From Ustilaginoidea virens (lineage: Eukaryota > Ascomycota > Sordariomycetes > Hypocreales > Clavicipitaceae): a stretch of 64,000 nt of DNA. A program made the translations under genes and the position numbers. The notes beneath the pieces were generated by a model. It worked only from the letters and a program-made list of their open reading frames with translations, searched no databases and had not been told where the DNA came from. This document shows positions 9,700 through 22,185 of the stretch, one piece after another. How positions within the stretch are numbered: position 1 is the stretch's first letter; each line of letters opens with the position of its first letter. Location: the NCBI RefSeq assembly GCF_000687475.1, contig NC_057317.1, positions 5,146,501 to 5,210,500 of the forward strand. The letters run 5' to 3'.

Positions 9700-12600
9700 A
9701 TTTATCTGCCTACTATATCTCCTCTCTCCTATATTAAGATATTATTATTAGATATTAGGGGCGGTATCGGGCGGTTAGGGTCGGCCTAATGCCTTTATAG
9801 GGGCGGGTCGCTAGAGCGATTAGGCAAGCTAGAATTAATTAAAGTAGTTAAGGCTAAGGATCTAATATATAAGTTAGTAGGTAAGGCTTAGCTTATTAAA
9901 GGCAATAGAGATCCTTTAGTAGTCTTAAAAAAGGCTTAGGCTAATCCTATATAGCTATTAGTGCTATCGTCTATATTTTAGGTAAGAAAGGATTAAGTAA
10001 TAATAGTCTTTAAGGGCCTCCTTATATTAATAGAAAGGTAAGGGTATAATAGGGATTTAGCGCTAATAGAAGAAGGAGTTTAATCCGATCTTTTCTATAT
10101 AAAGCTAGGTAAATACGGCCGATTTATATTTAAAGAGGCTATTATAGAGCTAAATTATTATAACTAAAGAATAGAAGTCTAAGGCCCTCTCTACCGCTAT
10201 AAGCCTATATTGCTGCCGTTTTACTCTTATAGTGGCTTAGTATTTAGACTACTTAATAAGCTACTCTTTTGCTAGGTATTCCTCGGCTATTAGCTGCTAT
10301 AGGTCGAGTTCTAAAAATAGGATATATATCTAGGGTCTTTTATAGTTATTCCGCTAATAGTATCGGAGTATTATCGCTACTACAGTAGAGGCGTAATTAA
10401 TTCGCTTAGCTATCTTAGTTTTTACTATCCTTTCTAAGAATCGCTAGTAGATATAGTTTAGGTATAAGTCGATAGGTAGTATAGCCGTTTTAATTTTAAA
10501 GATATCTATTAGTATAGCTTTAAAGGCCTTAGTAATAATTTAAAGGCAAGATAATTATTCTATAGTTAGTAATTTTGCAATACCTTTTGCTACCCCGCTA
10601 GGGGCAATAGGGGTATACTATACTCTTACGCTAAAGGCAATAGTAATATAAATAACCTATATATAGACTAATCGGGCCTCCCTATATTAATATCTCTATA
10701 TAGAGGCTGCTATTACTATAAGGGCGAGTTGCTACTACTTAAGCTTTTTAGCTATTTTTATATAATATTTATGCCACTAAAGTTTTTAGTAGATTTTAAC
10801 CCTTAGGAAATAGGCATACTACTTTAGCTAAATCGTTATAGTCTTAAGTCGGACTAGCGTTTTATCCGCCTTATAAGCATACGTAAAATAGATAAGCTTA
10901 CTTTTTCTTAAGTTGAAATTAAGCCTAGCTTATTTAGACTACTTATTATAGATTATTTATACCTTTTTAAGTAGGGTCTAAATCTCCCCTATACTCCTCT
11001 TATATACTATAATATTAGTATTATCTATAAACCCTAGGGTAATAGTAAAGGCTACCTCTTTAAGCCTCTTATAAAATAGTATAATATAGACTAAAAAGAG
11101 GATAAAAGAAAAAGGGGACCCTTATAAGACCCTAGCGGTAATAAGTAGGTTATTAATTAATTTGCCCTTAAAGTGAATTCGCGCTATATAAAAGTCGGTA
11201 AAGCCGCAGACCTATACTATAATCTATAGTAGTAATCCCTTTTCTAAAAATAGATAGATAAATCGAATATAATTTACTATATTAAAGGCTATAGATATAT
11301 TAAGCTAAAAGAGTAAAGCAATCCCGCTATAGTATTATATTATGCGAACTATTTCTATGAGAATACTAAAGGCTATATTTATAGAACGATTAGCTTTATT
11401 TCCTATCTAAAGGTCTAGGAATAAGTTGCCCTCCTTAAGGGCAGCAGTAAGCCGGCATACTATTATAGCTTTTAGGACTTTACCGGTTAGGTTAAATAAA
11501 GATATTGGTTTTTAGCCTCCCGCTTTAGAGTATTCTTTTAGTTTTTTTCCCGGCTTTTTTAGTACAACTATATAGGCCTCCTAAAATTAGGCCGGGTAAT
11601 ACCTAGTATAGTAAGACTCATTAAGAAGATAGGTAAAAGCTATAATTAAAGGGGGGCTATATACTTTAAGGAATCCTATAGGTAGCCTATTTGGTCTAAG
11701 GGCCTTCTAGCTAGCTATATAGTAAAAGGCGGTATAGACCTCTTTATATATAAATCTTTTATATAGCGGGAACTCTATATTAGCAAGTTAGGGGAAGGTT
11801 AGGTCTAGTATATCCTTAAATATTATATAAGATTAAAGGAAGAAATATTAAGCGAGGACCTATACTTTATTATTATATATAGTTGCTAAGGGGTAGCTAG
11901 GGCTAGCGTATTCAAGTAGTAAGATCTCTTTAGACTTAAGGGGGAGGCTATTATATAGTTTAGCCTATTATTCTAAGGACTAAAGGTCTATATTTTATAC
12001 TATAGCTTTCCTTAATACCTCTCTTTAAGAGTGTTATTACTCTTTTTATATAACCCAGGTTTAAGTAGCTTTTATATCTTAGGCGGCCTTATAGTTTTCG
12101 GGGGTATAGTATACTACCTACTTCTAGTATACTTTCTTCGCGGCGATAGCAGCTATTTTTATACGGTTATTCTACTACGGTTCTATAGTAGGGGCTTTAA
12201 GGGTTTTCTTTAGGGCTATAATATCTATAATTTCTTAGAGTTAGTAAGTAAGCTATTCGGTATATATATTTATTTCTTTAGGGGAGCTAAGTAGGGCCGC
12301 AGTAGCGGCAGGCATAAGGCGGTTTTTAGCTTTTGCCTAAATAAGGTATTAATTAAGGGATTTCTAGCTATTTTTCGGGTAGGCTTTAGCGGCTTATAGG
12401 TTGCCAATATTAATATAGATAAGCTATAGGATATAATCGGACCTAATAAAGTCTATATTGCTAAGGTACTTAATAGTAAGGTCTTCTGTAACCTAGGTAT
12501 AGTTTATAGTGCTATTTCTTTTACTTAGCGTTTGCTATATGATTTTGCTATAAGGGGTCGCTAGGCCGAGTCTCTATTGCATTATAAGGTCGAAGAGGGT

Positions 12601-12920
12601 ATTAATGCTAAATAAGGTTCTATTTAGGCTATCCTATAAGGGATGGTATATATTAAAGTCCCCGATGAATACGCTTTAGGGTTAAGGCGGGAGCCTTATA
12701 AGGTCTATAAGGGGGGTAGTCTAGTTATATTTATAGCTTAGGGAGTAGATAAAGTAAATATCGGTTTTAATAAGGCGGACCTTATACTAATTAGGTCCTT
12801 TCTCGATGGTCTATATACTAAGACTATACCGCTTATAAATATATATTACCGCTCGTCTGCTATAGGCTGCTAATATATATTTACTAAGGCTTAGGCTTAG
12901 CGGGGCGCGGCTAGGCGCGG
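9700..12920 (-). pseudogene. LINE-B copy 2 ORF2 (endonuclease, reverse transcriptase, C-terminal region)
   Basis: Order on the minus strand: AP endonuclease (about 12850-12450, with the GDFN strand near 12660), then reverse transcriptase (about 11750-10900). Its catalytic motif FADD is F-I-D-N at 11020-11031, so the second Asp is lost. The post-RT Tad region at about 10650-10450 contains the TPIDIF..KTAVPPIDLYLN-type motif typical of this clade. Many TAG/TAA stops replace Gln and Trp. The protein would act at the chromosomal target, nicking DNA and priming reverse transcription there, but this copy is dead. Confidence 0.75.
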
Positions 12921-12929
12921 CAGGTTCTT

Positions 12930-14500
12930 AGATCGCTATAATATTAGGTTCGCTTTAGTGGTAAAGCACTATTTATATAAGGGAGGTTTTCTTCTATATA
13001 TTCTAGTAGAAGATTAATATTATGCAGATAGGCGCATAGGGGTCGGTAGCAGCAGTATATTAATAATTATAGTAGAGGTAGAGGTCGGGGCTAGGGCAGA
13101 TATAGGCTTTAGGGCCGATAGGGTCTTAGTCTATCCTAATATTAGGACCGATTATAAGAATATAGTAAGGGTATAGTTTAATCTAGCATTAAATATTCCT
13201 TTAGAGATAAAGCCCCTTTAGCTAAAGCAGCGGCTATATTTATATAGGGAGGATCCTTTTAAAATAATACGCTCAATTAGTTCCCTTAGGGGTAAAGCGC
13301 TAGCTACTTTATATTAATTCGGTTCCGCAATAGGAATAGCATTTGCAGATATTATAAGAGGCGCTATAAAGAGCCTAGGTCGGCTAATATAAGAATTCCT
13401 AGCTAACTCCTACTGCTTATTTAAGGTTCTATAGAGGCGGGATTATACTAAGTGCGGGCCTTTATAGTTAAGGCATAACTCTTTTTATCTATAGGAGATT
13501 ATTAGGCAGGCTTACTCCCCTTCTAGGTGCCTTTCCGCGCTATATTAGCCGCACCGTAAGGCTATTATATAGTAGGCCGCGATATATCCAAACTTAAAGC
13601 AGTTATAGCACTATTTAGGGTGTAGGGCGTTATTATAAAGTTCAGCTTCGAATATCTCTGCCTAGTAGATAATACCAAACTTATAAAGCTTATTAGTAAG
13701 GTCGATAGAGTTTATGCCTATAATTAGGGGTATATATATAGCGGTCCTATATAGGCAGTAGGGGGAGGCTCTAATAAAGCCTTTTTTATTCGCTTTAGTA
13801 AGGTTTTAGTAAATTTCTTTAATTACGATATTTACTATATAGCTAGTAGGGAAATTCTTAATAATAAGACTAAATAAGCATTAGTTTAATTCTACCTCCT
13901 ACTTAAAGGCAGGTCGGACCTAAATCGTATCGGTAATAAGACTTTTTACTACTTCTTCTATAAAGGTAACGATAGTATCGCTGCTATATAGCCTGCATAC
14001 TGCGATTATAGCGTTCCTAGTAGTAGCTTTATTAATAGTATCTATAATTTCGACCGGTATTTAGTTGCATAAGACTTCGCTAATACTATTGCCTTTAATC
14101 AAAATTTCCCTATAGATATATAGCGGGACCGGAAGGGGGGCGACAGTATATTAGGGTAGTATAGTAGCAGCGGCGTGTCTTTATACCGCGATATTTGCCC
14201 AAATGGTAGCCGGCGCCTATTTCGGGATATTTTAGAGGGCTGATTTAATAGCTTTTTCGATAGTCTTCGAAATTATATCGGTAAGGGTGCCGATAGGGTC
14301 TAGGGTAGCCTTACCGCGGGCCATATTAGCTATGGTTTCTATAATTTCTCGTATTTATCTTAGTACCGCTAGGGGGATATAATCCTAAAGCTCTTTTATT
14401 GATTCTTTAATTATAACGGTAGTAGGTCGCTTCTGCTCCTAGGCAGGCTTGGTTTCGGTCTAGTTATACTGCGTGCTATTCGCGATTATGATAGTAGGGT
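12930..14500 (-). pseudogene. LINE-B copy 2 ORF1 (gag-like, zinc knuckles)
   Basis: ORF1 lies between the 5' UTR (14501-14720) and ORF2. The knuckle region at about 13640-13410 reads CYNCFKFGYIA, then CG..YSAERH, as in LINE-A ORF1, with several Cys/His replaced by Tyr. The N-terminal half has no named fold. Reading needs many stops to be ignored and the start codon is uncertain. Confidence 0.65.
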
Positions 14501-14720
14501 TATAGCGACTATATATAATGCCGCCCTTATTCCCTCTATTAATATCTATTACTTCGTTTGCGCCTACCGCGCCTACTCCTTAGACGCGATGCGCTATAGG
14601 CGAGGGGGGTAAACGGATAAGAGGAAGCGATTAGGATTATCAGAATTGATTTTAGAGGCGGTTCCGTGCCGCTACCTAAGTGCGGGCGAAATCGCGAAAA
14701 TTTTTTATACTTCGAGATTT

Positions 14721-16709
14721 ACCCCTCACCCCTATAGTATCTTTACTAGTAACTTTAATATCTACTACTCTATATAGGACCGCTTTTATAAAACCTCTTT
14801 AGGCTATAATACCCTCTTTAAACTCGTATTAAAATAGAAGCTAACCCTTATAATACTATAGGGAGAGATAACTAGATAAGCCCTAGGCAAATATAATAGT
14901 ACTATCGACTATATATAAAGTATAAGAGACCTTAATATAGAGTTTATAGGGGCGGCAGATATTATTAGATCCGATTATATCCCTTAGGTAATTTAGGTAG
15001 AAATAAGACTAAATAAGTTTTATAAACTACTGCCGATATACTAATAGAAGAAACTTAATAAAATCCTCGTTTAAGCTAAAGCTGAAGTTAGGATAGCTAT
15101 CCTATATGCTTTACACCTATCTTAATCCCCTATAGAGATCGATACTTTTACTTAATAGCTTACGACCTAACTATAGGCTATTGCTAATATTACTACGCCT
15201 AAGAGAGAAACTAAACCGCTAGGAAGGGCCCTATAGTAGACCTAGGAAATATAGTCGGCTATAATAGCGGCCCGTAAGGCTATAAGAAATTAGAGAAAAG
15301 ACTATATTAGCCTTAACTAGTTAATAGTATAAAGAGTAGAGATAAACTAAATTAAGGTTATCTAATAGGAAAGGCGCTAGATATAGAGAGAAGCCGTTAA
15401 TAAGGCTATAATAAAAAACGCGGACTTATAGTCCCTAGAGAAATAGGCCTAGATACGCAATAGACTCCCCTTAGAATTAAAAGAAATCCCTATACTTTTT
15501 TAAGGTAAAAGAGCCTAAATATAGGAAGTAAAAATATATTCTTCTAAAGTAGAAATATTAGTAAAAAGATTCTTCCCGATATTAATAGCTACCTTTAATA
15601 ATATCCTAGACCCGCGATTCCCCTACCTTACCGATATAATATTCGCCCCTAAAAATAAATTCTCTAAAATAGATATTTATAATGCCCTCCGATATATAGC
15701 CAGCTAGAAAGTATTAGGCCCCGATAGTATACCGGCGGGATTCCTTAAAGCCTATAGAGAACCGGTTTTTAGAGCCCTAATAATACTCCTTAACGCTATA
15801 TATAGAACTAGTTATTACCTAATATAATTCTAGGAAGCTAAAGTTATAATATTAAGAAAACCTAGTAAAATACCTAAAGAATACTAAAGAGTAGGAGCCT
15901 AGCGCCTAATATCCCTCTTAAACCTCTTTAGTAAAATCTTTAAAGCTATAATAATAAAAAGATTAATAATAATTATAGAAGAATAGAAATTACTATTAGA
16001 TATGCAAATAGGTAATAAAGTAAATAGATCAATAGATATAGTGCTATATACCCTAGTAGAAGCAGTTAAGGCCACTTAGTAATATAAAGGAATAGTATCG
16101 CTATTATAATTAGATATTTCTATAGCATTCGATACTATTAATTATACTAAGCTTATATACCTCCTCTTCTAAAGTAGCGCCCCCTAATAGATAGTAGCCT
16201 AGGTCTAAGGCTTTATTATATTATATTTAGCTAAAATCTTCTTTAAAGGCTAACCTACCTAAAGATTTTTAATTATAATAAGAGTGCCCTAAGGCTCCCC
16301 GATCTCTTTAGTCTTTTTCCTCTTCTATATTATATCTTTATACTATAGACTTAAAGTAGTAGATAACTTGCTAACCTTAGGATTCGCAGATAATACTAAT
16401 ATAATTATATATAGCAAAATAATATAGGATATAGTTATAATCCTTTCGAAAGTATAGAAGATCTATAAAAAATAGTCGGCAGAGGCTAGATTGAAATTTA
16501 ACCTAATAAAAAGTAAGCTAATATATTTCACTAAATAGTACCGATTAGATACTATAATAATACGACTCGGTAATACGACTATCTAGCTTATATAATATAC
16601 TTAATTTCTTAGAGTAGAGATTAACTGTAAATTTAGCTAGACTAACTATAGGGCCCGAATAATAAAAAAGCTAGAAAAGTAAAAGCTTGCCCTTATTGCT
16701 CTAGCGGCC
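14721..16709 (+). pseudogene. LINE-A copy 1 ORF2, part 2 (rest of endonuclease, reverse transcriptase)
   Basis: Resumes the endonuclease (SNFNIYYS, from a GDFN-H-H strand, near 14745-14775). It then crosses a linker with arginine-rich helices (15180-15460) and the reverse transcriptase: fingers near 15690-15830 (GFLKAYREPV), palm LDISIAFDTIN near 16110-16140, RVPQGSP near 16285. The catalytic motif is F-A-D-N at 16383-16394, its second Asp lost by G-to-A. It is cut at 16709 by Copia-II copy 1 with the 5-bp TSD CGGCC. Confidence 0.82.
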
Positions 16710-17264
16710 TGTCAAACGTTTTCGCCTGCTAAGATAATGCAGTATGCGAAGGATAAAGGCAGTGGAATGGTAAAATCGCAGTAAGGTAAAGTAACGGCAC
16801 AGATAAGATACGAGACTAAGGCGTAGGGACAATCTGATGTGCATTAATTCTGCATACTTGCTTGCATGCATACATCCATACATTCCTTCCCACTATTTGG
16901 GTAGGAATATCTAGGGATTTAAATACATAATATTCCAACATAGAATATCCCTAGTGAAATCAATCTGACGTAAATATCCTGACCATACTGTGATATCATA
17001 GATATGTGGCGAAATGTGCATTTGTAGTGCATCGAGATTTGCGACGATAAAGTAGTGTGATCAATTTGTAATGCATCATACATTTGCGCGTAAGGGAATG
17101 TGTGTAAGTATTGGGTACTCAACTTTGCTAGCAGCCGCCATATAAATATAAGTACTGAATACTTAATACCTTTTTCAATCTGATGATGCGGCGATGCGTA
17201 AGAATTGTCGGCGATTAATATCCAAAAATAATAAAATAAAATAACAAATAATTTCATTCTGATA
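16710..17264 (-). repeat. Copia-II copy 1 3' LTR (555 bp)
   Basis: Sense start TATCAGAATG is TGTCAGAATG after one G-to-A change; the sense end is GTTTGACA. It is preceded on the sense strand by a G6 polypurine tract (17267-17272). It is nearly identical to 23001-23555. Confidence 0.92.
16919..17257 (-). CDS. LTR-located ORF, 112 residues, unknown
   Basis: Starts with ATG close to the LTR 5' end and reads MKLFVILFYYFWILIADNSY, a hydrophobic N-terminus resembling a signal peptide, then a mixed region (HTTLSSQISMHYKC) and a hydrophobic end (LISLGIFYVGILCI). The same frame is open in the partner LTR (23210-23548) and in the LTR of Copia-II copy 2 (59414-59755). I recognise no family. It lies in the expected U3 part, so normal element transcription would place it at the RNA 3' end. 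It may be chance openness in an AT-rich LTR. Confidence 0.3.
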   Translation of the reverse strand: MKLFVILFYYFWILIADNSYASPHHQIEKGIKYSVLIFIWRLLAKLSTQYLHTFPYAQMYDALQIDHTTLSSQISMHYKCTFRHISMISQYGQDIYVRLISLGIFYVGILCI

Positions 17265-17290
17265 TACCCCCCTAGATAGGCTAGAATATA
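17265..17290 (-). other. Copia-II copy 1 polypurine tract
   Basis: On the sense strand a G6 run (CTAGGGGGG, at 17267-17275) followed by TA precedes the 3' LTR start, the expected site for plus-strand priming. Confidence 0.75.
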
Positions 17291-17301
17291 GCTCTATCTA
17301 G

Positions 17302-18900
17302 CTAGTCGGTATCACTCTCGTCATCTTCTGTATTTCGTACTAGGTCCTTAATATCTACTAGGCCTAGTTGGTTACGGAAGGTAGTAAATCGTTGACCTAT
17401 AAGAGCCTTTATGAGCCCATCTGCTACTATATTATTAGTAGGGATATAAGTCAGGTCGAATAAACCCTGCTGATAAGCCTGTCGCAGCCAGCTGTTGTGG
17501 ATATCAACATGCTTTAATGCAGTGTTAATACGGGGCATTGTTGTTGTTACTAGGCGTATAGCTTATAGGTTATCGCACTCAATAGTAACCTTATGATCAA
17601 GCTTAAGTCCTAGTTGTTCCATAAGACGGGTTACAGATATAGTGGTCTTAGCAGTTGATGATAGTGCTAGTAGCTCTGCTTCGGTGGAAGATGTGGTAAC
17701 GGTATGTTGTTTAGTGGCTTCCTAACTAATAGGTCCGCCAAATAGGCTGAAGAAAGAGCCCTGGGTAGACTTTCGGGTCTCTTTATCATCGGCAAAAGCA
17801 GCATCAGAAGATATTAATAGCTCTTTAGTAGACGGTTGCTGCTGGATATCATCACTTAGTTATTATATGGCAGTATATTGAATAGCTAAGTAACGTGTGA
17901 TATAGAGGTATATTGTGACCCCTATGGCTAGTAGGTAATAGTAAGGAGAAGGGTTGTGTAGATGTTCTGAAAGGCGGGAGACTGCTATAGCAGTATCAGG
18001 TTGGGTCATAGTGGTTGGGTAATTTATAGAGCCTATAAGCTTTTGGTACTGGTATATCTCGTATGCCGTAGCGATACTAGTATATTTATTAAGAGGCTGT
18101 TCTGGAATTAGATAGTCTTTATGTGTAATATTTCTTCCTTTTAAGAAGTCGTGCGCAAGCTTTTCCATATAAGAGTCTTATAATAGCCAGGTCTTAATAG
18201 GCCGATGCCATATAATTCGGATACCTAGGAACCATTTCAGAGTACTAAAATCCTTCATTTTATAGGCTGCTTTTAATTTATTGATGAGGGATTCTACTTT
18301 AGGACGATTCTTTGGTTGAAATAGTACTACTATATCATCCACAAAATAAAAGATTACTATAGTAGTAGTAATCATAATGTAAGGGTCTTCTGTGATAAGA
18401 GTAAGGTCGAGGGATATAAGGGTTAATAAAAGCTCTTATTGCCAAAGGTAAGGGGACCTGCGAAGACTATATAAGGCGCGCTGTAATAATAGTGCCTATC
18501 TAGGTCTTTTAAATCCATCCGGATATTCGATATAGACGACTTCGTCCTATAGGCTGTTAGTAAATGCCGATACAGCATCCATTTGTATAGTATCAAGGTC
18601 GAACTTTGTCATAATAGCTATTAAGATTCGGAAGGATTTAGCAGCTAGCGTAGTAGCATAAGTCTCTTTATCACTATAAGGTTGAAGATCACCACGCATA
18701 CAAATTCGGGCTTTAAATTTGATGAGAAAGCCGTGTTTATCACACTTATATTTAAACACCCACGTAAGTAGTATAGGCTTATAATTATTTGGAAGGTCTG
18801 ATAGTTGGGTAGGCTTAAAGGTTCCTTTATTCTAGTTATCATAGAATTCGCTTTTTGCGGCCTCTTTAAATTCTGGTTCGAAATAGTAACCTTTTAGGTC
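17302..18900 (-). pseudogene. Copia-II copy 1 pol: reverse transcriptase and RNase H
   Basis: Minus strand. RT has KFKARICMRGDLQPY near 18720, the LDTIQMDAVSAFTNSL strand near 18560-18600 and the catalytic FVDD (intact) at 18334-18345, then LKWFLGIRI. The connection follows at 17863-18168 (SINYPTTMTQPDTAIAVSRL). The RNase H C-terminus at 17302-17538 ends with NNIVADGLIKALIGQRF, the typical copia terminal motif. All segments are in the frame of gag, separated by stops in place of Gln/Trp. It would have made the cDNA and removed RNA in the particle; as read it is not translatable. Confidence 0.88.
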
Positions 18901-20890
18901 TTTCTAAAACCTTAGTTCAGGCGGTAAGGATAATCGGTATAGGCGTTCCTTAGTGCCTAGAAAAAAACTGCTAATAAAAGCCGTACTAGAAGCATTCTTA
19001 CTAGCCAGCCTAGCTGACCTTCGTAGTATAAGACTACTACTAGTCTTAGTACTTGCTTCGGAAGGATATATATCAGAAGGATGTGTGGAAGCTAGGGTAG
19101 GTAGCTAGACTATAAGATATTGTTGTTTACTAGGAACCGCTTATTCACCAGTAGGTATAGAAGTCGAAGGTAATATTATGCTAGTAGAAGGCATAATAGG
19201 ACTAGGAATATAAGGCTGGGTAGTGCTAGGGGTAGAAGGAATAGATATAATAGTAGTAGAAGGGTGAGATATATAGAGCTCGTCTATATCCTCATACTCA
19301 GATGCATTATCGATATGTTGTAGTAATTGTATTTCAAGTCGTTGTGGTATAGCGGCGGATTTACCACTATAGTAATTATTTTCATTAAAGGTAATATCGC
19401 GAATTCGTCGTACTTCATAAGGGTCGGGAATCTACATACGATAGATATTAGTAGAATCGTAACCTACTAAATATCCTATCTTAGCGTGTGGTGCTAGCTT
19501 TAATTCTCATCGATTAGTGCCTTTTAATACTATTATTGTTAATAGATAGGCCTTACAACCGTAAGCCTTAAGGAATGATATAGAAGGCCTAGGATTAGTA
19601 TATTAGGTATCCCTAGCGTTATTAGCTAGCTAGGAATGAAGTCGTTGATATAGTGTAATCCACTGAAGGCCTTATTGTGGTGTGCGATTATATAAGAAGG
19701 TTGCGGCTTTCCATAGCTCCGGCCATAGGTCTTCAGGTAGGTTAGCAGCTAGTCGTAAGGTCCTAACTTTAGTCCCTATAATACCCCCCAAGCGTTTAGC
19801 TAGGCCGTTTTGGGCTGAAGTATAAGGCGCTGTGACTTTATCCTCTATACCTAAGGATGTCTTCCAATTATGGTATTATTGCTGGAAAGCAGGGTCGTTA
19901 TCGCGATGAACAACAGATATAGCAAGGTTCCACTAGCGCTATAAATAATTATCAAGGTCTGCTAGCTTTCCTAGGATTTCCGACTGGGTCCTAGAGTATA
20001 AGGGATAACAGAAGATAAATTTAGTATCATCATCCCGTAGTAATAGTACTACAATAGCACCATTGTAAGCTTAGTCTAGTATAAATATATCAATATATAC
20101 CCGCCAGAAAGGTCTTAGGCTAGGTAAATAGGGCTGCCGGCTGATAATCCTAATAGCCTTAGATAGTGAGCACTGCTTACAATCAATAGTAAGTAATCCT
20201 TTAATTTTAGCGCCGGTAGTCGACTAGACTATCCTTTCTAAGGCTTCCTTATTAGGGTGGCCTAATCGTTTATACCATATCGTAGCCGTAGCTTCTGAGG
20301 CAGACGCATTTTAGGTATCCTTCGAGATAGCCACTGCTGTAGCGGGCGCTATACTGGTTAGAGTGGGATGAGATGATGTGTATTGTGTAGCCGCAGAATT
20401 ATTAATTAATGGAGACATATTTTTATCTAGTATAGTAGGGTCTTCCTTACTAATAATAGATGAAGGAGGCGTAGTATCCTCAGAAGTAGTAGTAGTGGCG
20501 GCAATAGCGACTTCGCTATACTCAATAACCTGCTAGCCAAATATCCGGTTGGTATAAAATAAACGGTCCTTATTATGTATAATCTAGCCAGTCTGTGAGT
20601 TCCAGTAGTAATTTGCACGTATAAATCGCTCTAAGCTTACCACATTAGTATGAAATATCGGTATATATACTACGTATAATAGCTCGAAGATGCCTTTATT
20701 AGTATTTAATCGCACTCTTCCATATCCTAGTATAGAAGGATTAGATTCGCCTGTAAATACTATTTCTGGCTCGATATTTAGTACGTAATCTAGCAACCGG
20801 TCCTTATTGTTGGTAATGTGGGTGTTGGAACCATTATCTAGTATCCAGGAATCTTTAAGTGGATAGGATATGGTTGAGAGAGATACTTGT
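18901..20890 (-). pseudogene. Copia-II copy 1 pol: protease and integrase
   Basis: Protease near 20845-20825 reads ILDNGSNTH, where the aspartic-protease triad would be D-S-G (S to N by G-to-A). The following open part 20584-20796 contains LLDYVLNIEPEIVF and YVVYIPIFHTNVVSLERF, the region between protease and integrase. The integrase zinc finger begins at about 20285 (WHKRLGHPNKEALERI), and the core follows (YIDIFILD near 20095, HRDNDPAF near 19910, then an NG..A.RLGG stretch near 19800) with stops between. Low-complexity Ser/Thr sequence separates integrase from RT (about 19000-19300). Confidence 0.82.
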
Positions 20891-22185
20891 GGGCTGGTAA
20901 TAGATAGGGATGCCTATAGGCTTATAATAGATAGGGATGCCTGTGGGCTTGCCTATGGGCTAATAATAGTCGTTAACGATATAGTCGGTTCGGGTTGCAC
21001 AACGTTATGTAATGTATTACTATCCTTGCTAGCAAACGCAATTCCAAGTGATATAGAAGGAGAGTGTGGTTATAACACAATAGGATTAATCGTGATTCCT
21101 TTCGCTTGCAATGCTTTAATAACTATATCCTTAAAGCGCTAGTCAGATGAAAACTTAGATTGGATTTTGTTAAGTATAGTGGTATTAGGCTTCCAATCCT
21201 TAGGCGCCTTTTGCTGGTTTAAAACATAACAATCTTCCTAGCGATATAAAAGGCCATAAATGTATGGTTGTTTTGGCTTGGTAATGTTAGTTATTTTTTG
21301 TTGATTTTTATTGGTATCTATATCCTGGAAAGAGGCAAAGGCACCTTATGCTCTTTATTGTTATGAGGCAAACTCTTGCTCGAATAAATCACTAATATAA
21401 TAACCATCAGGTATCTTCTTCTCCCATCCTTCTTTGTTATTATATTGCTTTTCCTTGATTCTATTCTTCCAATAATTAGAAAAGGCTGGTGCAATAGATT
21501 CCACGGTATCGATAAAATCCTAGGTTGGTCGGAGTCCTTATATATCTAGTATATTGATATTAATAGCTTCTGCAAGGACTTTCTTGTAGGAAGTAATCCA
21601 GCTGGATATCTTAGTCCTATTAGGACTTCGCAGTATAGCTGTATAGCGCTAGCGGATATCTTTTTCATGGTCCCAAGTGGTGGGCTGTAAGCGTTGTTTT
21701 AACAGGTATAGCTGTGCGGCAACATCATTCTCCTGGCTTATGGTATCGTAGTAGTTGCCTATAGTTGCGATAATCCAACGTTGGATATTGACGAGAGCCT
21801 TTTTCTTATCCTTATAATCCTATAGGGCAGTCCTATAGATATTCGTTATATACTGCAACCTAGTAAAATCAGAATCGTCGAGGTTAAGGATAGAGGAAGC
21901 ATAAGGCTTAATAGTAGAAGCAGTAGGCTCAACGGGTTGTTATAAAGTAGGCCTATCTTGCATAGAAGGGTTGATATAGGCCTAGATATTTTCGTTGATA
22001 GCGAACTTCTCAATAATTGAGATCCATTTAAACCAGTCTTTACTGCCTAGCAGTTGGAAGTTTGCCGGGTTCCCTAGGTCGGTATTAGTAGCTATAGTGG
22101 AATAGGTAGGAAAGGCAGGATAGGTAGGATAGGTAGGATAGGTAGGATAGGTAGGATAAGTAAGATAGATAGGAAAGAATAACAA
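20891..22185 (-). pseudogene. Copia-II copy 1 gag
   Basis: Begins in frame near 22185 with a Tyr-Pro-Thr repeat (YPTYPTYPTYPTYP, encoded by a decamer array at about 22085-22165) and continues through TNTDLGNPANFQLLGSKDWF and WISIIEKFAINENI. The rest is interrupted by stops but continues in frame to protease. No ATG is visible at the start; the first in-frame codons used are TTG/CTA, so the true start is unknown or mutated. A second coding minisatellite lies at about 20895-20975. Capsid function is inferred from position before protease. Confidence 0.7.

Larger units (their letters stand above)
8113..14720 (-). mobile_element. LINE-B copy 2, full-length Tad1-like non-LTR retrotransposon
   Basis: A 6.6-kb element on the minus strand, flanked by the 15-bp TSD ACCCCTTACCCCTAT (8098-8112) and ACCCCTCACCCCTAT (14721-14735), one C-to-T difference. 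The 3' tail is the trinucleotide run at 8113-8135 (sense AATAATAAT). The 5' end carries the GCGATTTCGCCCGCAC motif shared with LINE-A. The empty site is seen at 48825-48845 in LINE-A copy 2. ORF1 and ORF2 are recognisable but full of stops, and CA/TG dinucleotides are almost absent. Confidence 0.88.

Noticed and set aside
16701..16883. 60-66 codon frame in the Copia-II LTR end (also 22974-23174, 59798-60019)
   Set aside because: The third copy has indels that change the N-terminal half and the frames extend past the LTR, so no coding constraint is visible.
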